A stretch of 16,721 nucleotides of DNA from CAVXAE01 sp044225565 (lineage in GTDB: Bacteria > Pseudomonadota > Gammaproteobacteria > Steroidobacterales > Steroidobacteraceae). Under the pieces are notes generated by a model, which made no database searches, was not told the DNA's origin, and saw nothing but the letters and a program-made list of their open reading frames with translations. The translations under genes were made by a program, and so were the position numbers. The stretch spans positions 1 to 16,721 of the forward strand of contig JBGAIL010000105.1 in NCBI GenBank assembly GCA_044225565.1. The letters run 5' to 3'. Below, piece after piece: positions 7,417-14,513 of this stretch (position 1 is its first letter; every line of letters begins with the position of its first letter).

Positions 7417-10206
7417 TCAGCCTCCAAGCATCGCGCGCACCCGCGCGAGCTGGCTCTCGAGCCCGGAGATGGCGCGTTCGAACTCGCTGACGCGCTCGCG
7501 CTCCTGAGTCACCACGGCTTCCGGCGCATTGCGCACGAAGTTCTCATTGGAGAGCTTGCCGAGCGCCTTCCTCAGCTCGTCGCGTGTCTTGCCGAGCCGC
7601 TTGTCGAGCCGGTCCGCTTCGGCTGCAGGATCGATGAGCCCCGCCATGGGCACCAGCAGCGTGAGGTGCTCGACCAGCGCGGTGGCGGATTCCGGTGCGG
7701 TAGCGGCGTCATCGAGCAGCGTGACGCTTTCGAGACCGGCCAGCCTCTCGAGGTAGGGACGGTGCTGCCGGATCAACGCACGATCCGCCTCGTTCGTGCC
7801 CTTGAGCAGTACGGGCAGCTTCTTCGCCGGGCTGATGTCCATCTCGCCGCGGATCTGCCGCACCGCGAGGATGAATTTGCGGATCCAGGCGACCTCGCGA
7901 TCGGCTTCGGAGTCCGTCGGGAACTGCGTGGACGAAGGGTAGGGCTGCAGCATCACTGTGTTCGCGCCGTGCGCACCCCCGGCCAACGGCGCCACGCGTT
8001 GCCAGATTTCCTCGGTGATGAACGGCATGAAAGGATGTAGCGCGCGCTGCAGCGCCTCGAGAACGCCGACCAGCGTTTCGCGCGTGGCCTGTTGCGCGCC
8101 TGAGGATGCTGCTTCCGACTGCAGGACGGGCTTGGTGAGCTCCAGATACCAGTCGCAGAACTCGTGCCAGGTGAACTCGTAGAGCGCAGAGGCCGCGTAG
8201 TCGAATCGGTAGTCGGCGAGCGCGCTTTCCACTTGAGCCAGCATTTGCCCGAAACGGGAGCGGATCCAGCGGTCCGCGATGCCGGGCTCTGCGGCAGGCG
8301 CCGTGCCGCCGGCTCCCCGGGTCGCGTGCTCGCCCGCCGTCATCGTCACGAACCGGGCGGCATTCCACAGCTTGTTGCAGAAATTGCGGTAGCCCGCGAC
8401 TCGCGCCATGTCGAAGCGGATGTCGCGGCTCGGCGAGGCGAGGGCGGCGAAGGTGAAACGCAGCGCGTCCGTACCGTGCGGCGCGATGCCCTGCGGGAAC
8501 TGTTTGCGCGTGTGCTTCTCGATCTTCGGTGCGAGCTGCGGCTGCATGAGGCCCGTGGTCCGTTTGGCCACCAGGGACTCGAGATCGATCCCGTCCACGA
8601 TGTCGAGCGGGTCGATGACGTTGCCCTTGGACTTCGACATCTTGTCGCCGTTCTCGTCGCGGATGAGGCCGGTGATGTACACCTCGCGGAACGGCACGTC
8701 GCCGCGGAACTTCAGCCCCATCATCATCATGCGGGCGACCCAGAAGAAGATGATGTCGAAGCCCGTCACCAGCACGCTGCCGGGGTAGAACTTGGCGAGC
8801 TCCGGCGTCTCGCGCGGCCAGCCCAGCGTGGAGAACGGCCAGAGTGCGGAAGAGAACCAGGTGTCCAGCACGTCCTCGTCCTGGCGCAGCGCGACGTCAC
8901 TCGTGAGGCCGTTCAGCGTGCGTGCCTCGCTCTCGGTTCGGGCGACGTAGACGTTGCCGTTCGCGTCGTACCAGGCCGGGATGCGATGGCCCCACCACAG
9001 CTGGCGGCTCACGCACCAGTCGCGGATGTTGCGCATCCACTCGAAGTAGGTCTTCGACCAGCTCTCGGGAATGAATCTCGTGCGCCCGGACTCCACGGCT
9101 TCGATCGCGGGCCCGGCGAGCGGCGCGATCCTCACGTACCACTGGTCCGTGAGATAAGGTTCGAGCACTGCTCCGCTGCGATCACCACGCGGGACGTTGT
9201 GCCGATGCTTCTCCACGCGTTCCAGCAGGCCCGCCGCATCGAGCTCCGCCACGATGCGCTTGCGCGCCTCGAAGCGGTCGAGGCCGCGGAATCGCGCGGG
9301 AACCGAATCGTTCAGCGCCGCCTGCGGCGTGAAGATGTTGATCTGCTCGAGGCCGTGGCGCTGCCCCACCTCGTAGTCGTTGAAATCGTGCGCGGGCGTG
9401 ATCTTCACGCAGCCGGAGCCGAAACTCGCGTCCACGTAGGCATCGGCGATGACGGGAATCTGCCGCTCCGTGAGCGGCAGCTGCAGCCGTTTTCCGACCA
9501 GCGGCCGGTAGCGCTCGTCGTCCGGATTCACGGCCACTGCCGTATCGCCGAGCAGCGTCTCGGGCCGCGTGGTCGCGACCACGACGTGGCCGCCGCCTTC
9601 GGTGAGCGGATAGCGGATGTGCCAGAGGTGGCCTTCTTCCTCTTCGCTCTGCACCTCGAGGTCCGACACCGCCGTGAGCAGCACCGGGTCCCAGTTCACG
9701 AGCCGCTTGCCCCGGTAGATGATGCCTTCCTGGTGCAGCCGCACGAAGACTTCCACCACCGCCTCGGACAGGCCGGGGTCCATGGTGAAGCGGTCCCGTG
9801 ACCAGTCCACGGAGTCGCCGAGCCGGCGCATCTGCCCCGCGATGGTGCCGCCGGACTGCTCCTTCCATTTCCACACGCGCTCGATGAACGCCTCGCGCCC
9901 GATGTCCCCGCGCTTCACGCCCTGGGCGTTGAGCTGGCGTTCCACGACCATCTGGGTGGCGATGCCGGCGTGGTCCGTGCCCGGCTGCCAGAGCGTGGCG
10001 TCGCCGCGCATGCGGTGGTACCGGGTGAGCGCATCCATCAGCGTGTGCTGGAACGCATGCCCCATGTGCAGCGTCCCGGTGACGTTGGGAGGCGGGATCA
10101 TGATGCAGTAGGCGGGCCCGTCGCCTTGCGGCGCGAACCGGCCTTCCGACTCCCAGCGCTCGTAGATCCGCCGCTCGATCTCGTGCGGCGCGTAGACTTT
10201 CTCCAT
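7417..10206 (-). CDS. valS: Valyl-tRNA synthetase
   Basis: This class I aminoacyl-tRNA synthetase charges tRNA-Val in the cytosol. The 929 residues are close to the family length (E. coli 951). The HIGH-type motif is HMGH (47-50) within PPPNVTGTLHMGH. The editing (CP1) domain shows TTRPETLLGDTAV (about 212-224) and the HDFNDYEVG segment (about 273-281). The second catalytic motif is KMSKSKGN (522-529). The anticodon-binding domain follows, and the last 70 or so residues form the charged coiled coil typical of bacterial ValS. The ATG at 10206 gives the standard N-terminus (MEKVYAPHEIE) 13 nt after the pepA stop; only a weak GGTAG precedes it. In E. coli and many relatives holC sits between pepA and valS; here there is no room for it. 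The gene is followed one base later by moxR. Confidence 0.98.
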   Translation of the reverse strand: MEKVYAPHEIERRIYERWESEGRFAPQGDGPAYCIMIPPPNVTGTLHMGHAFQHTLMDALTRYHRMRGDATLWQPGTDHAGIATQMVVERQLNAQGVKRGDIGREAFIERVWKWKEQSGGTIAGQMRRLGDSVDWSRDRFTMDPGLSEAVVEVFVRLHQEGIIYRGKRLVNWDPVLLTAVSDLEVQSEEEEGHLWHIRYPLTEGGGHVVVATTRPETLLGDTAVAVNPDDERYRPLVGKRLQLPLTERQIPVIADAYVDASFGSGCVKITPAHDFNDYEVGQRHGLEQINIFTPQAALNDSVPARFRGLDRFEARKRIVAELDAAGLLERVEKHRHNVPRGDRSGAVLEPYLTDQWYVRIAPLAGPAIEAVESGRTRFIPESWSKTYFEWMRNIRDWCVSRQLWWGHRIPAWYDANGNVYVARTESEARTLNGLTSDVALRQDEDVLDTWFSSALWPFSTLGWPRETPELAKFYPGSVLVTGFDIIFFWVARMMMMGLKFRGDVPFREVYITGLIRDENGDKMSKSKGNVIDPLDIVDGIDLESLVAKRTTGLMQPQLAPKIEKHTRKQFPQGIAPHGTDALRFTFAALASPSRDIRFDMARVAGYRNFCNKLWNAARFVTMTAGEHATRGAGGTAPAAEPGIADRWIRSRFGQMLAQVESALADYRFDYAASALYEFTWHEFCDWYLELTKPVLQSEAASSGAQQATRETLVGVLEALQRALHPFMPFITEEIWQRVAPLAGGAHGANTVMLQPYPSSTQFPTDSEADREVAWIRKFILAVRQIRGEMDISPAKKLPVLLKGTNEADRALIRQHRPYLERLAGLESVTLLDDAATAPESATALVEHLTLLVPMAGLIDPAAEADRLDKRLGKTRDELRKALGKLSNENFVRNAPEAVVTQERERVSEFERAISGLESQLARVRAMLGG
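7421..7426 (-). promoter_or_regulatory. Shine-Dalgarno of moxR
   Basis: On the minus strand the sequence reads TGGAGG, then CTGAC, then GTG. The spacing of five bases is close to ideal, and this decides the GTG at 7415 over the TTG at 7427. The site lies inside the last codons of valS, so ribosomes terminating on valS would be placed directly over it. Confidence 0.7.
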
Positions 10207-10219
10207 CTACCGAAGCGTA

Positions 10220-11713
10220 TCAGCCCCCGGCGCGCCGGATCAAAAAGTCGGCCAGCAGCGGCACGGGCCGGCCGGTGCTGCCCTTGGCCTTGCCGCTGAC
10301 ATAAGCCGTACCGGCCACGTCGAGGTGCGCCCACGAGAGGCCGTTGGCGAACTTGCCGAGGAAGGCGCCCGCCGTGATCGCGCCGCCTTCGCGGCCGCCG
10401 ATGTTCGCCATGTCCGCGAAGTTGCTGCGCAGCTGCTCGGCGTACTCCTCCGTGAGGGGGAGCTGCCAGGCGCGATCGTCCGCCCGCAGGCCGGCCGCGA
10501 CGATCTCCCTGGCCAGCGCATCGTCGTTGCTCATGACGCCGGTGTGATGCGAGCCGAGTGCGATGACGCACGCACCGGTGAGCGTGGCGATGTCCACCAC
10601 CGCGGCCGGCTTGAAGCGGCGCGCGTAGTTGAGCGCATCACACAGCACGAGGCGGCCTTCGGCGTCGGTGTTGAGGATCTCCACCGTCTGCCCCGCGGCG
10701 CTGGTGACGATGTCGCCGGGCTTCACGGCCTTGCCGCTCGGCATGTTCTCGCAGGCGGCGATGAGGCCCACCACGTTGAGCGGCAGGCGCAGCTCCGCCG
10801 CCATGAGCAGCGAGGAGATGACGGCGCCCGAGCCGCTCATGTCGAACTTCATCTCGTCCATGGCGCCCGGGTCCTTGAGCGAGATGCCGCCGGTGTCGAA
10901 GGTGATGCCCTTGCCGACCAGCACCACCGGGGCCTGCCCGGCCTTGCCGCCCTTGTGCTCGATGACGATGAAGCGGGGCGGCTCCTCGCTGCCCTGCGTG
11001 ACGGCGAGGAAGCAGCCCATCTTCTCCTTGCGGATGCCGGCCTCGTCGAGCACCTGCACCTTGACGGACGGATATTTTTTGGAGAGGGCACGGGCCTGGT
11101 CCGCCAGATGGCTCGGCGTGCATACGTTCGGCGGCAGGTTGCCGAGGTCGCGCTGAGTGCGGCAGGCGAGCGCGATGGCTGCGCCATGGGCGAGGCCGCG
11201 CCGGGTGGCCTTGGCGCCATTGCCGCGCACCGGACCTGCCAGCACGCGCTCGAGCGCGTAAGGCTTCGGCTTCTTGGCGGTCTTGAGGTCGTTGATGCGG
11301 TAGAGGCGGGCGCCGACGATCTCCGCGATGGCACGGCCGAGGTAGTAGTCGTCCAGCTCCTTCGCGGCTGGACGTTGCAGTGCGATGGCGGTGCTCTCCA
11401 CGCGTGTGCGCAAGAGCGTGGCGATGGCGGCATCCACGGCACGTCGATAGCTCTTGCGGCTGAATTCCTTGCGGGGGCCGAGGCCGGCCAGCACGACGCG
11501 CGTGGCTTTGACGCCGGGGAGGTCGAGCAGCAGCAGCGTGTCTCCGACGCGGCCGGCGATGTCGCCGCGCGCGACGGCCGATTTCAGGCGACCGCCGCTC
11601 GCGGCGTCCACGGAGCGGGCGTCGTCGGCCAGCTCGCCGTCGTCGAACACGCCGAGGACCAGCGAGTCGACCTCGAGCGAGGGCAGGCCTTTCGTCCAGA
11701 CATCGAATGACAT
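10220..11713 (-). CDS. pepA: Leucyl aminopeptidase (M17), PepA
   Basis: This is a hexameric two-metal aminopeptidase of family M17 that removes N-terminal residues from peptides in the cytosol. In E. coli the same protein also binds DNA as a regulator (carAB, and Xer recombination at cer); whether that holds here cannot be seen. The 497 residues match the family (E. coli 503). Every expected metal and catalytic residue is present at an offset of two from E. coli: Lys268, Asp273, Lys280, Asp291, Asp350, Glu352 and Arg354, the last three in NTDAEGRL. The ATG at 11713 is preceded by a purine-rich GGAGAAAAGAAGA stretch that supplies the ribosome-binding site. It is the first gene of the leftward run and is divergent from lptF, the same arrangement as in E. 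coli. Confidence 0.97.
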   Translation of the reverse strand: MSFDVWTKGLPSLEVDSLVLGVFDDGELADDARSVDAASGGRLKSAVARGDIAGRVGDTLLLLDLPGVKATRVVLAGLGPRKEFSRKSYRRAVDAAIATLLRTRVESTAIALQRPAAKELDDYYLGRAIAEIVGARLYRINDLKTAKKPKPYALERVLAGPVRGNGAKATRRGLAHGAAIALACRTQRDLGNLPPNVCTPSHLADQARALSKKYPSVKVQVLDEAGIRKEKMGCFLAVTQGSEEPPRFIVIEHKGGKAGQAPVVLVGKGITFDTGGISLKDPGAMDEMKFDMSGSGAVISSLLMAAELRLPLNVVGLIAACENMPSGKAVKPGDIVTSAAGQTVEILNTDAEGRLVLCDALNYARRFKPAAVVDIATLTGACVIALGSHHTGVMSNDDALAREIVAAGLRADDRAWQLPLTEEYAEQLRSNFADMANIGGREGGAITAGAFLGKFANGLSWAHLDVAGTAYVSGKAKGSTGRPVPLLADFLIRRAGG

Positions 11714-11790
11714 TCTTCTTTTCTCCGTGGATCGCGCGATGTGAGGTAAATTCGCGGCGCGAGTGTAGCTTAATAGAGGCAGGTGGCGCT
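11714..11790. promoter_or_regulatory. Divergent pepA / lptF promoter region
   Basis: These 77 bases separate two divergent gene sets and must hold the promoters of both unless transcription starts inside coding sequence. The stretch is more A/T-rich than its surroundings. An AT-rich patch at about 11766-11776 (TAGCTTAATAG) could supply a -10 for lptF or, read on the other strand, for pepA. I see no convincing TTGACA-like -35 box at proper spacing, so exact promoter positions are not claimed. No clear operator palindrome was found. Confidence 0.5.
11781..11786 (+). promoter_or_regulatory. Shine-Dalgarno supporting the lptF TTG start
   Basis: The AGGTGG here lies four bases before the TTG at 11791. 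It is the only purine-rich site close to a start codon in the correct frame that also gives a normal LptF N-terminus. This is why the open frame extending upstream to 11707 is not used as the gene start. Confidence 0.5.
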
Positions 11791-12873
11791 TTGCGGCGGA
11801 TTCTGGACCGCTACATCCTCCGCGAGGTGGTCGCGGGCTGGGTCGTCGTCACGGGTGTGCTGCTCGCCATCCTGCTCACCAAGCAGCTGGCCGACACCCT
11901 GGAGCGTGCCGCCGCGAACGGCTACCCGCGGGCGGTGGTGTTCGAGCTCATCGGCCTGGGCGCTTTGCAGAACCTGGGGCTTGTGCTGCCGGTGGGGTTG
12001 CTGCTAGGCGTGGTGCTCGCCTTCGGCCGCCTCTATCACGACAGCGAGATGGCCGCCATGTTCGCGTGTGGCGTCCGGCCTCGGCGCATGTACGTTCCCG
12101 TGACGCTGTTCGCCCTGTTCGTCACCGCCGCACTCGCATGGCTCACGCTGGTGCTGGCTCCGCAGGCCACGGGCCGCACGCTCTCGTTGCGCAGCGAAGC
12201 CCTGAGGGCAGGGCAGTTCGCGCCGATCGCGCCGGGGAAATTCCGTACATTCGGCGGCGGTGATGCAGTGGTTTATGCCGAGAGCGTCGATCCCCAGGGG
12301 GTGCTGTCCAACGTGTTCGTCGAGCGCACGCGGGACCAGCGTACGGAAGTCGCCGTGGCGCACCGGGCCCGCCACCAGGTGGCCGAGGATGGCATGACTC
12401 ATACGATCACGCTATACGACGGCGAGCGCTTCGAAGGCGTGCCGGGCACCGCGAAGTTTCGGATCGTGCGATTCGGTGAGCACACCATTCCCGTGCAGGT
12501 GCCTCCGCTCGTGGATTCGGCGACGCGGCTCGAAACCGTTCCGACCACGGATCTGCTGGCGTCCGCCGATCGGGAGAAGCGGGCGGAGCTGCACTGGCGC
12601 ATCGGCCTGCCGGTCATGTGCCTCATCCTGACGCTGCTCGCCATTCCGCTCAGCCGGCTCAAGCCGCGGCAGGGGCGCTATTCGCGGGTGTGGCTCGCAG
12701 TGCTCATCTATTTCGTGTACTCGAACCTCGTGTCGGCCGGGAAGATCTGGCTGGCTCGCGGCACGGTACCCGAGGTGGCGGGGCTGTGGTGGGTGCACCT
12801 GGGCATCGTCGCTCTCGCGCTCGCAGTGATCTGGACGCCGCGCCTGCTGGCCCGCGCGCGGTACAGGAGCTGA
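11791..12873 (+). CDS. lptF: LPS export system permease LptF
   Basis: LptF is one of the two inner-membrane permeases of the LptB2FGC complex, which extracts lipopolysaccharide from the inner membrane and feeds it to the periplasmic bridge. From the TTG start the product is 360 residues (E. coli 366). It shows the YjgP/YjgQ plan: three helices in about residues 12-125, a periplasmic beta-rich domain to about 265, then three helices (about 271-289, 301-320, 333-348). The N-terminus LDRYILREV and the segment HWRIGLPVMCLILTLLAIPL are family hallmarks. The frame is open further upstream, but 28 extra residues would be atypical and would run across the promoter region. Use of TTG is unusual and may reduce translation. 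The stop is two bases before lptG, so the pair is co-translated from one message. Confidence 0.95.
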   Translation: MRRILDRYILREVVAGWVVVTGVLLAILLTKQLADTLERAAANGYPRAVVFELIGLGALQNLGLVLPVGLLLGVVLAFGRLYHDSEMAAMFACGVRPRRMYVPVTLFALFVTAALAWLTLVLAPQATGRTLSLRSEALRAGQFAPIAPGKFRTFGGGDAVVYAESVDPQGVLSNVFVERTRDQRTEVAVAHRARHQVAEDGMTHTITLYDGERFEGVPGTAKFRIVRFGEHTIPVQVPPLVDSATRLETVPTTDLLASADREKRAELHWRIGLPVMCLILTLLAIPLSRLKPRQGRYSRVWLAVLIYFVYSNLVSAGKIWLARGTVPEVAGLWWVHLGIVALALAVIWTPRLLARARYRS

Positions 12874-12875
12874 GC

Positions 12876-13940
12876 ATGGGCCTGCTGGACCGGTACCTCA
12901 TTCGCGCGATCCTCGGGTCGGTGCTCATGGTCATGGCGGTGCTGCTGGTGCTCGGCGGCCTGTTCCTGTTCATCGGCCAGCAGGACGACATCGGCGTGGG
13001 CGGTTACGCCGCGCAGGCATTCATCTTCGTGCTGCTGAACTTGCCGCAGCAGGCCTGGGACCTCATGCCCATCGCAGCGCTGGTCGGCGCGTTGCTGGGC
13101 CTGGGCTCGCTGGCGCGCGGCAGCGAGATCTCGGTGATGCGCGCGGTCGGGGTGTCTCCCATGCGCATCGGCGTGGCGGCGGGCATCGCAGCGTTGCTCC
13201 TCATCTTCCTCGCGGTGTTGCTCGGGGAGTTCCTGGCGCCGCCGCTGCAGCAGGTGGCCCGGCAACAGAAGGCGTTCAGCAAATTCTCGGACGTGAGCTT
13301 CGGGGGTGGCGGGGGCGCCTGGGTGCGGGACGGCAACCGCATCCTGAACGTGGAGCGGCAGTCCGGGGCACGGCAGTTCGGCGGCATGCAGGTGTTCGAG
13401 CTCTCGCCCGACCACCGGCTGCTCGCGATCGGCCGGGCGGACAGCGCCATCTCCACGTCCAACCGCACGTGGCTGCTGCGGGACTACGCCGAGTCGCGTT
13501 TCACCTCGGACCGCGTGCTGGCGCGGACCAGCGGCCAGCTGCGGCTCGACTCCACCGTGAGCGCGGATTTCCTGGGGTTGGCCGTGGCGAATCCGGGGCA
13601 GCTCGAGGCGTTCACGCTGTGGCGGCTCATCCGGTACTACGGCGCGAACGGGCTGGATGCGCGGGCATACGAGTTTGCGTTCTGGTCGCGCATCGCGCGC
13701 ACGGTCGCCATCCTGTTCGCGGTGCTGCTCGCCATTCCGTTCGTGCTGGGCTCGTTGCGGTCCGCGGGCCATGGGGCGCGCACGGTGGTGGGGCTGATGC
13801 TGGGCATCGGGTTCTTCCTGCTGCAGAAGCTGATCGAGAGCGGGACGTTCGCGTTCGGGCTGAACCCGATCGTGCTGGCGTGGCTGCCGACGGTGTTGAT
13901 TGCTGCGGTGAGTGTGGGGTTGTTGGTGCGGGCGCGATAA
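12876..13940 (+). CDS. lptG: LPS export system permease LptG
   Basis: LptG partners LptF in the inner-membrane LPS extractor driven by the LptB ATPase. The product has 354 residues (E. coli 360). Three N-terminal helices (about 11-33, 46-80 and 100-121), a periplasmic domain with a glycine-rich GGGGGAWVRDGN stretch near 144-154, and three C-terminal helices (about 275-293, 302-318, 330-350) fit the YjgQ family. The coupling-helix region around RGSEISVMRAVGVSP (81-95) is the part expected to contact LptB. The ATG at 12876 is preceded by AGGAG at 12865-12869 with six-base spacing. Although the frame is open as far as 12618, that upstream part is a shadow of lptF. The gene ends 40-80 nt before a nested palindrome that may shape the 3' end of the lptFG message. 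Confidence 0.96.
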   Translation: MGLLDRYLIRAILGSVLMVMAVLLVLGGLFLFIGQQDDIGVGGYAAQAFIFVLLNLPQQAWDLMPIAALVGALLGLGSLARGSEISVMRAVGVSPMRIGVAAGIAALLLIFLAVLLGEFLAPPLQQVARQQKAFSKFSDVSFGGGGGAWVRDGNRILNVERQSGARQFGGMQVFELSPDHRLLAIGRADSAISTSNRTWLLRDYAESRFTSDRVLARTSGQLRLDSTVSADFLGLAVANPGQLEAFTLWRLIRYYGANGLDARAYEFAFWSRIARTVAILFAVLLAIPFVLGSLRSAGHGARTVVGLMLGIGFFLLQKLIESGTFAFGLNPIVLAWLPTVLIAAVSVGLLVRAR

Positions 13941-13982
13941 CCGCGAGCTACGAGGGCGAACGGTGGCGAGCGGCGGCCCAGG

Positions 13983-13999
13983 GAGGCGTGGGCGGTGAG
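13983..13999 (+). repeat. Distal duplicate of the left palindrome arm
   Basis: The 17 bases GAGGCGTGGGCGGTGAG recur 36 bases downstream at 14019-14035 with three differences by position. The right arm of the palindrome (14114-14130, reverse complement) matches this distal copy at 16 of 17 positions but matches the proximal copy at only 14 of 17. The right arm could therefore pair with either left copy. Confidence 0.6.
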
Positions 14000-14018
14000 G
14001 GGCGGAGCGCGGCGCGAG

Positions 14019-14130
14019 GAGGCGCGGGCGGCGAGCGGCTTTGGGGGGACGCCGTGAATCCGTCCCTGGAGGCTTATCAAAAACGTCCCTGTTTTTGATA
14101 CCCCCCAAAGCCACTCACCACCCACGCCTC
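14019..14130 (+). repeat. Nested palindromic element, copy 1 (sense to lptG)
   Basis: The outer arms are 14019-14048 and 14101-14130, 30 bases each with 26 matches. They close with TTTGGGGGG facing CCCCCCAAA. Between them is a core containing CCGTGAATCCGTCCCTGGAG and then a perfect inner stem TATCAAAAAC / GTTTTTGATA (14075-14084 and 14091-14100) around a six-base loop. The octamer CGTCCCTG occurs twice in the core (14061-14068 and 14084-14091). The core is shared with the second copy on the opposite strand, which marks it as a mobile or dispersed REP-like or MITE-like element rather than a simple terminator. It could still act as a 3'-end structure for the lptFG transcript. From memory, similar intergenic palindromes with a conserved GTGAATCC-CCCTG core occur in other gammaproteobacteria; I could not verify this. 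Confidence 0.8.
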
Positions 14131-14335
14131 CCCAACCCACCACGCGCGCTCGACGTCGTGTTCCCGGAAAAAAGAAGGTCAGCGGATGCTTACGCGCATA
14201 CCAAACTCACCTCGAGCCACCGCGCTACCGGGCCCCTGAGACTCTGAGCCGAGCTGAATTTCGAGCGCGAGTCGAACTCCGAGCCCAGCCTTCAACCTTG
14301 TGCCTCTTCGGCACCGAGTTCTCGACGGTGTGGAG

Positions 14336-14448
14336 GGGAGAGTCGGATCGGGCGGGGTTTGGGGGATGTCAAAAACAGGGATGTTTTTGACAAGCCTCAG
14401 GGACGGATTCACGGCGGTCCCCCAAACTCCGCCCGATCCGACTCTCCC
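14336..14448 (-). repeat. Nested palindromic element, copy 2 (sense to the DUF4340 gene)
   Basis: The outer arms 14336-14366 and 14418-14448 are 31 bases each and pair at 30 of 31 positions. The inner stem TGTCAAAAAC / GTTTTTGACA (14367-14376 and 14383-14392) is perfect around the loop AGGGAT. Read on the minus strand, the core from TTTGGGGG through CCGTGAATCCGTCCCTG to CCCCCAAA matches copy 1 nearly base for base. The outermost 20 bases of the arms are unrelated to those of copy 1. It begins 65 nt downstream of the stop of the leftward DUF4340 gene, so on that transcript it would be a long, stable hairpin. Confidence 0.82.
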
Positions 14449-14513
14449 TTGCGTCAGCGCCAGTGCCACTCCGCTCCGAAGCCAGCCCCCACGCCGCACG
14501 CGTCAACGCAGCG

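Larger units (their letters stand above)
13941..14513. other. Non-coding region between converging genes, with two palindromic elements
   Basis: These 573 bases lie between lptG and the DUF4340 gene, which point at each other. Short open frames occur on both strands, but none has a credible start, ribosome-binding site or recognisable product; several simply translate the palindromes. The left part (13941-14036) is extremely G-rich and carries an imperfect direct repeat. The stretch between the two elements (about 14131-14335) is less GC-rich in places (for example 14165-14210) and shows no gene or clear promoter. Both flanking transcripts must end here, so termination signals are expected. 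The hairpins are the only candidates, although none is followed by a classic U-tract. Confidence 0.8.

Noticed and set aside
8164..9801. Long plus-strand open frame (545 codons) opposite valS
   Set aside because: It lies wholly antisense to a clearly conserved valS. Its product is a low-complexity, Arg/His/Glu-rich shadow typical of high-GC DNA and has no recognisable domain.
12618..12875. N-terminal extension of the lptG frame
   Set aside because: It overlaps the end of lptF in another frame. The ATG at 12876 has a good Shine-Dalgarno and gives the usual LptG N-terminus.
14075..14100. The inner A/T-rich stem of copy 1 considered as a standard intrinsic terminator
   Set aside because: The stem is A/T-rich rather than G/C-rich and is followed by a run of C, not T. 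It does not fit the classic model, although the whole element might still end transcription.
13637..14143. Minus-strand frame of 168 codons running through the first palindrome and the end of lptG
   Set aside because: It only translates the palindrome and the reverse strand of lptG. It has no ribosome-binding site or domain, and its apparent protein repeat with other frames comes from the shared DNA element.
13941..14513. CRISPR array or insertion sequence considered for the repeat region
   Set aside because: There are only two copies, inverted, with an internal palindrome. There is no regular spacer pattern, no transposase frame and no obvious target-site duplication.
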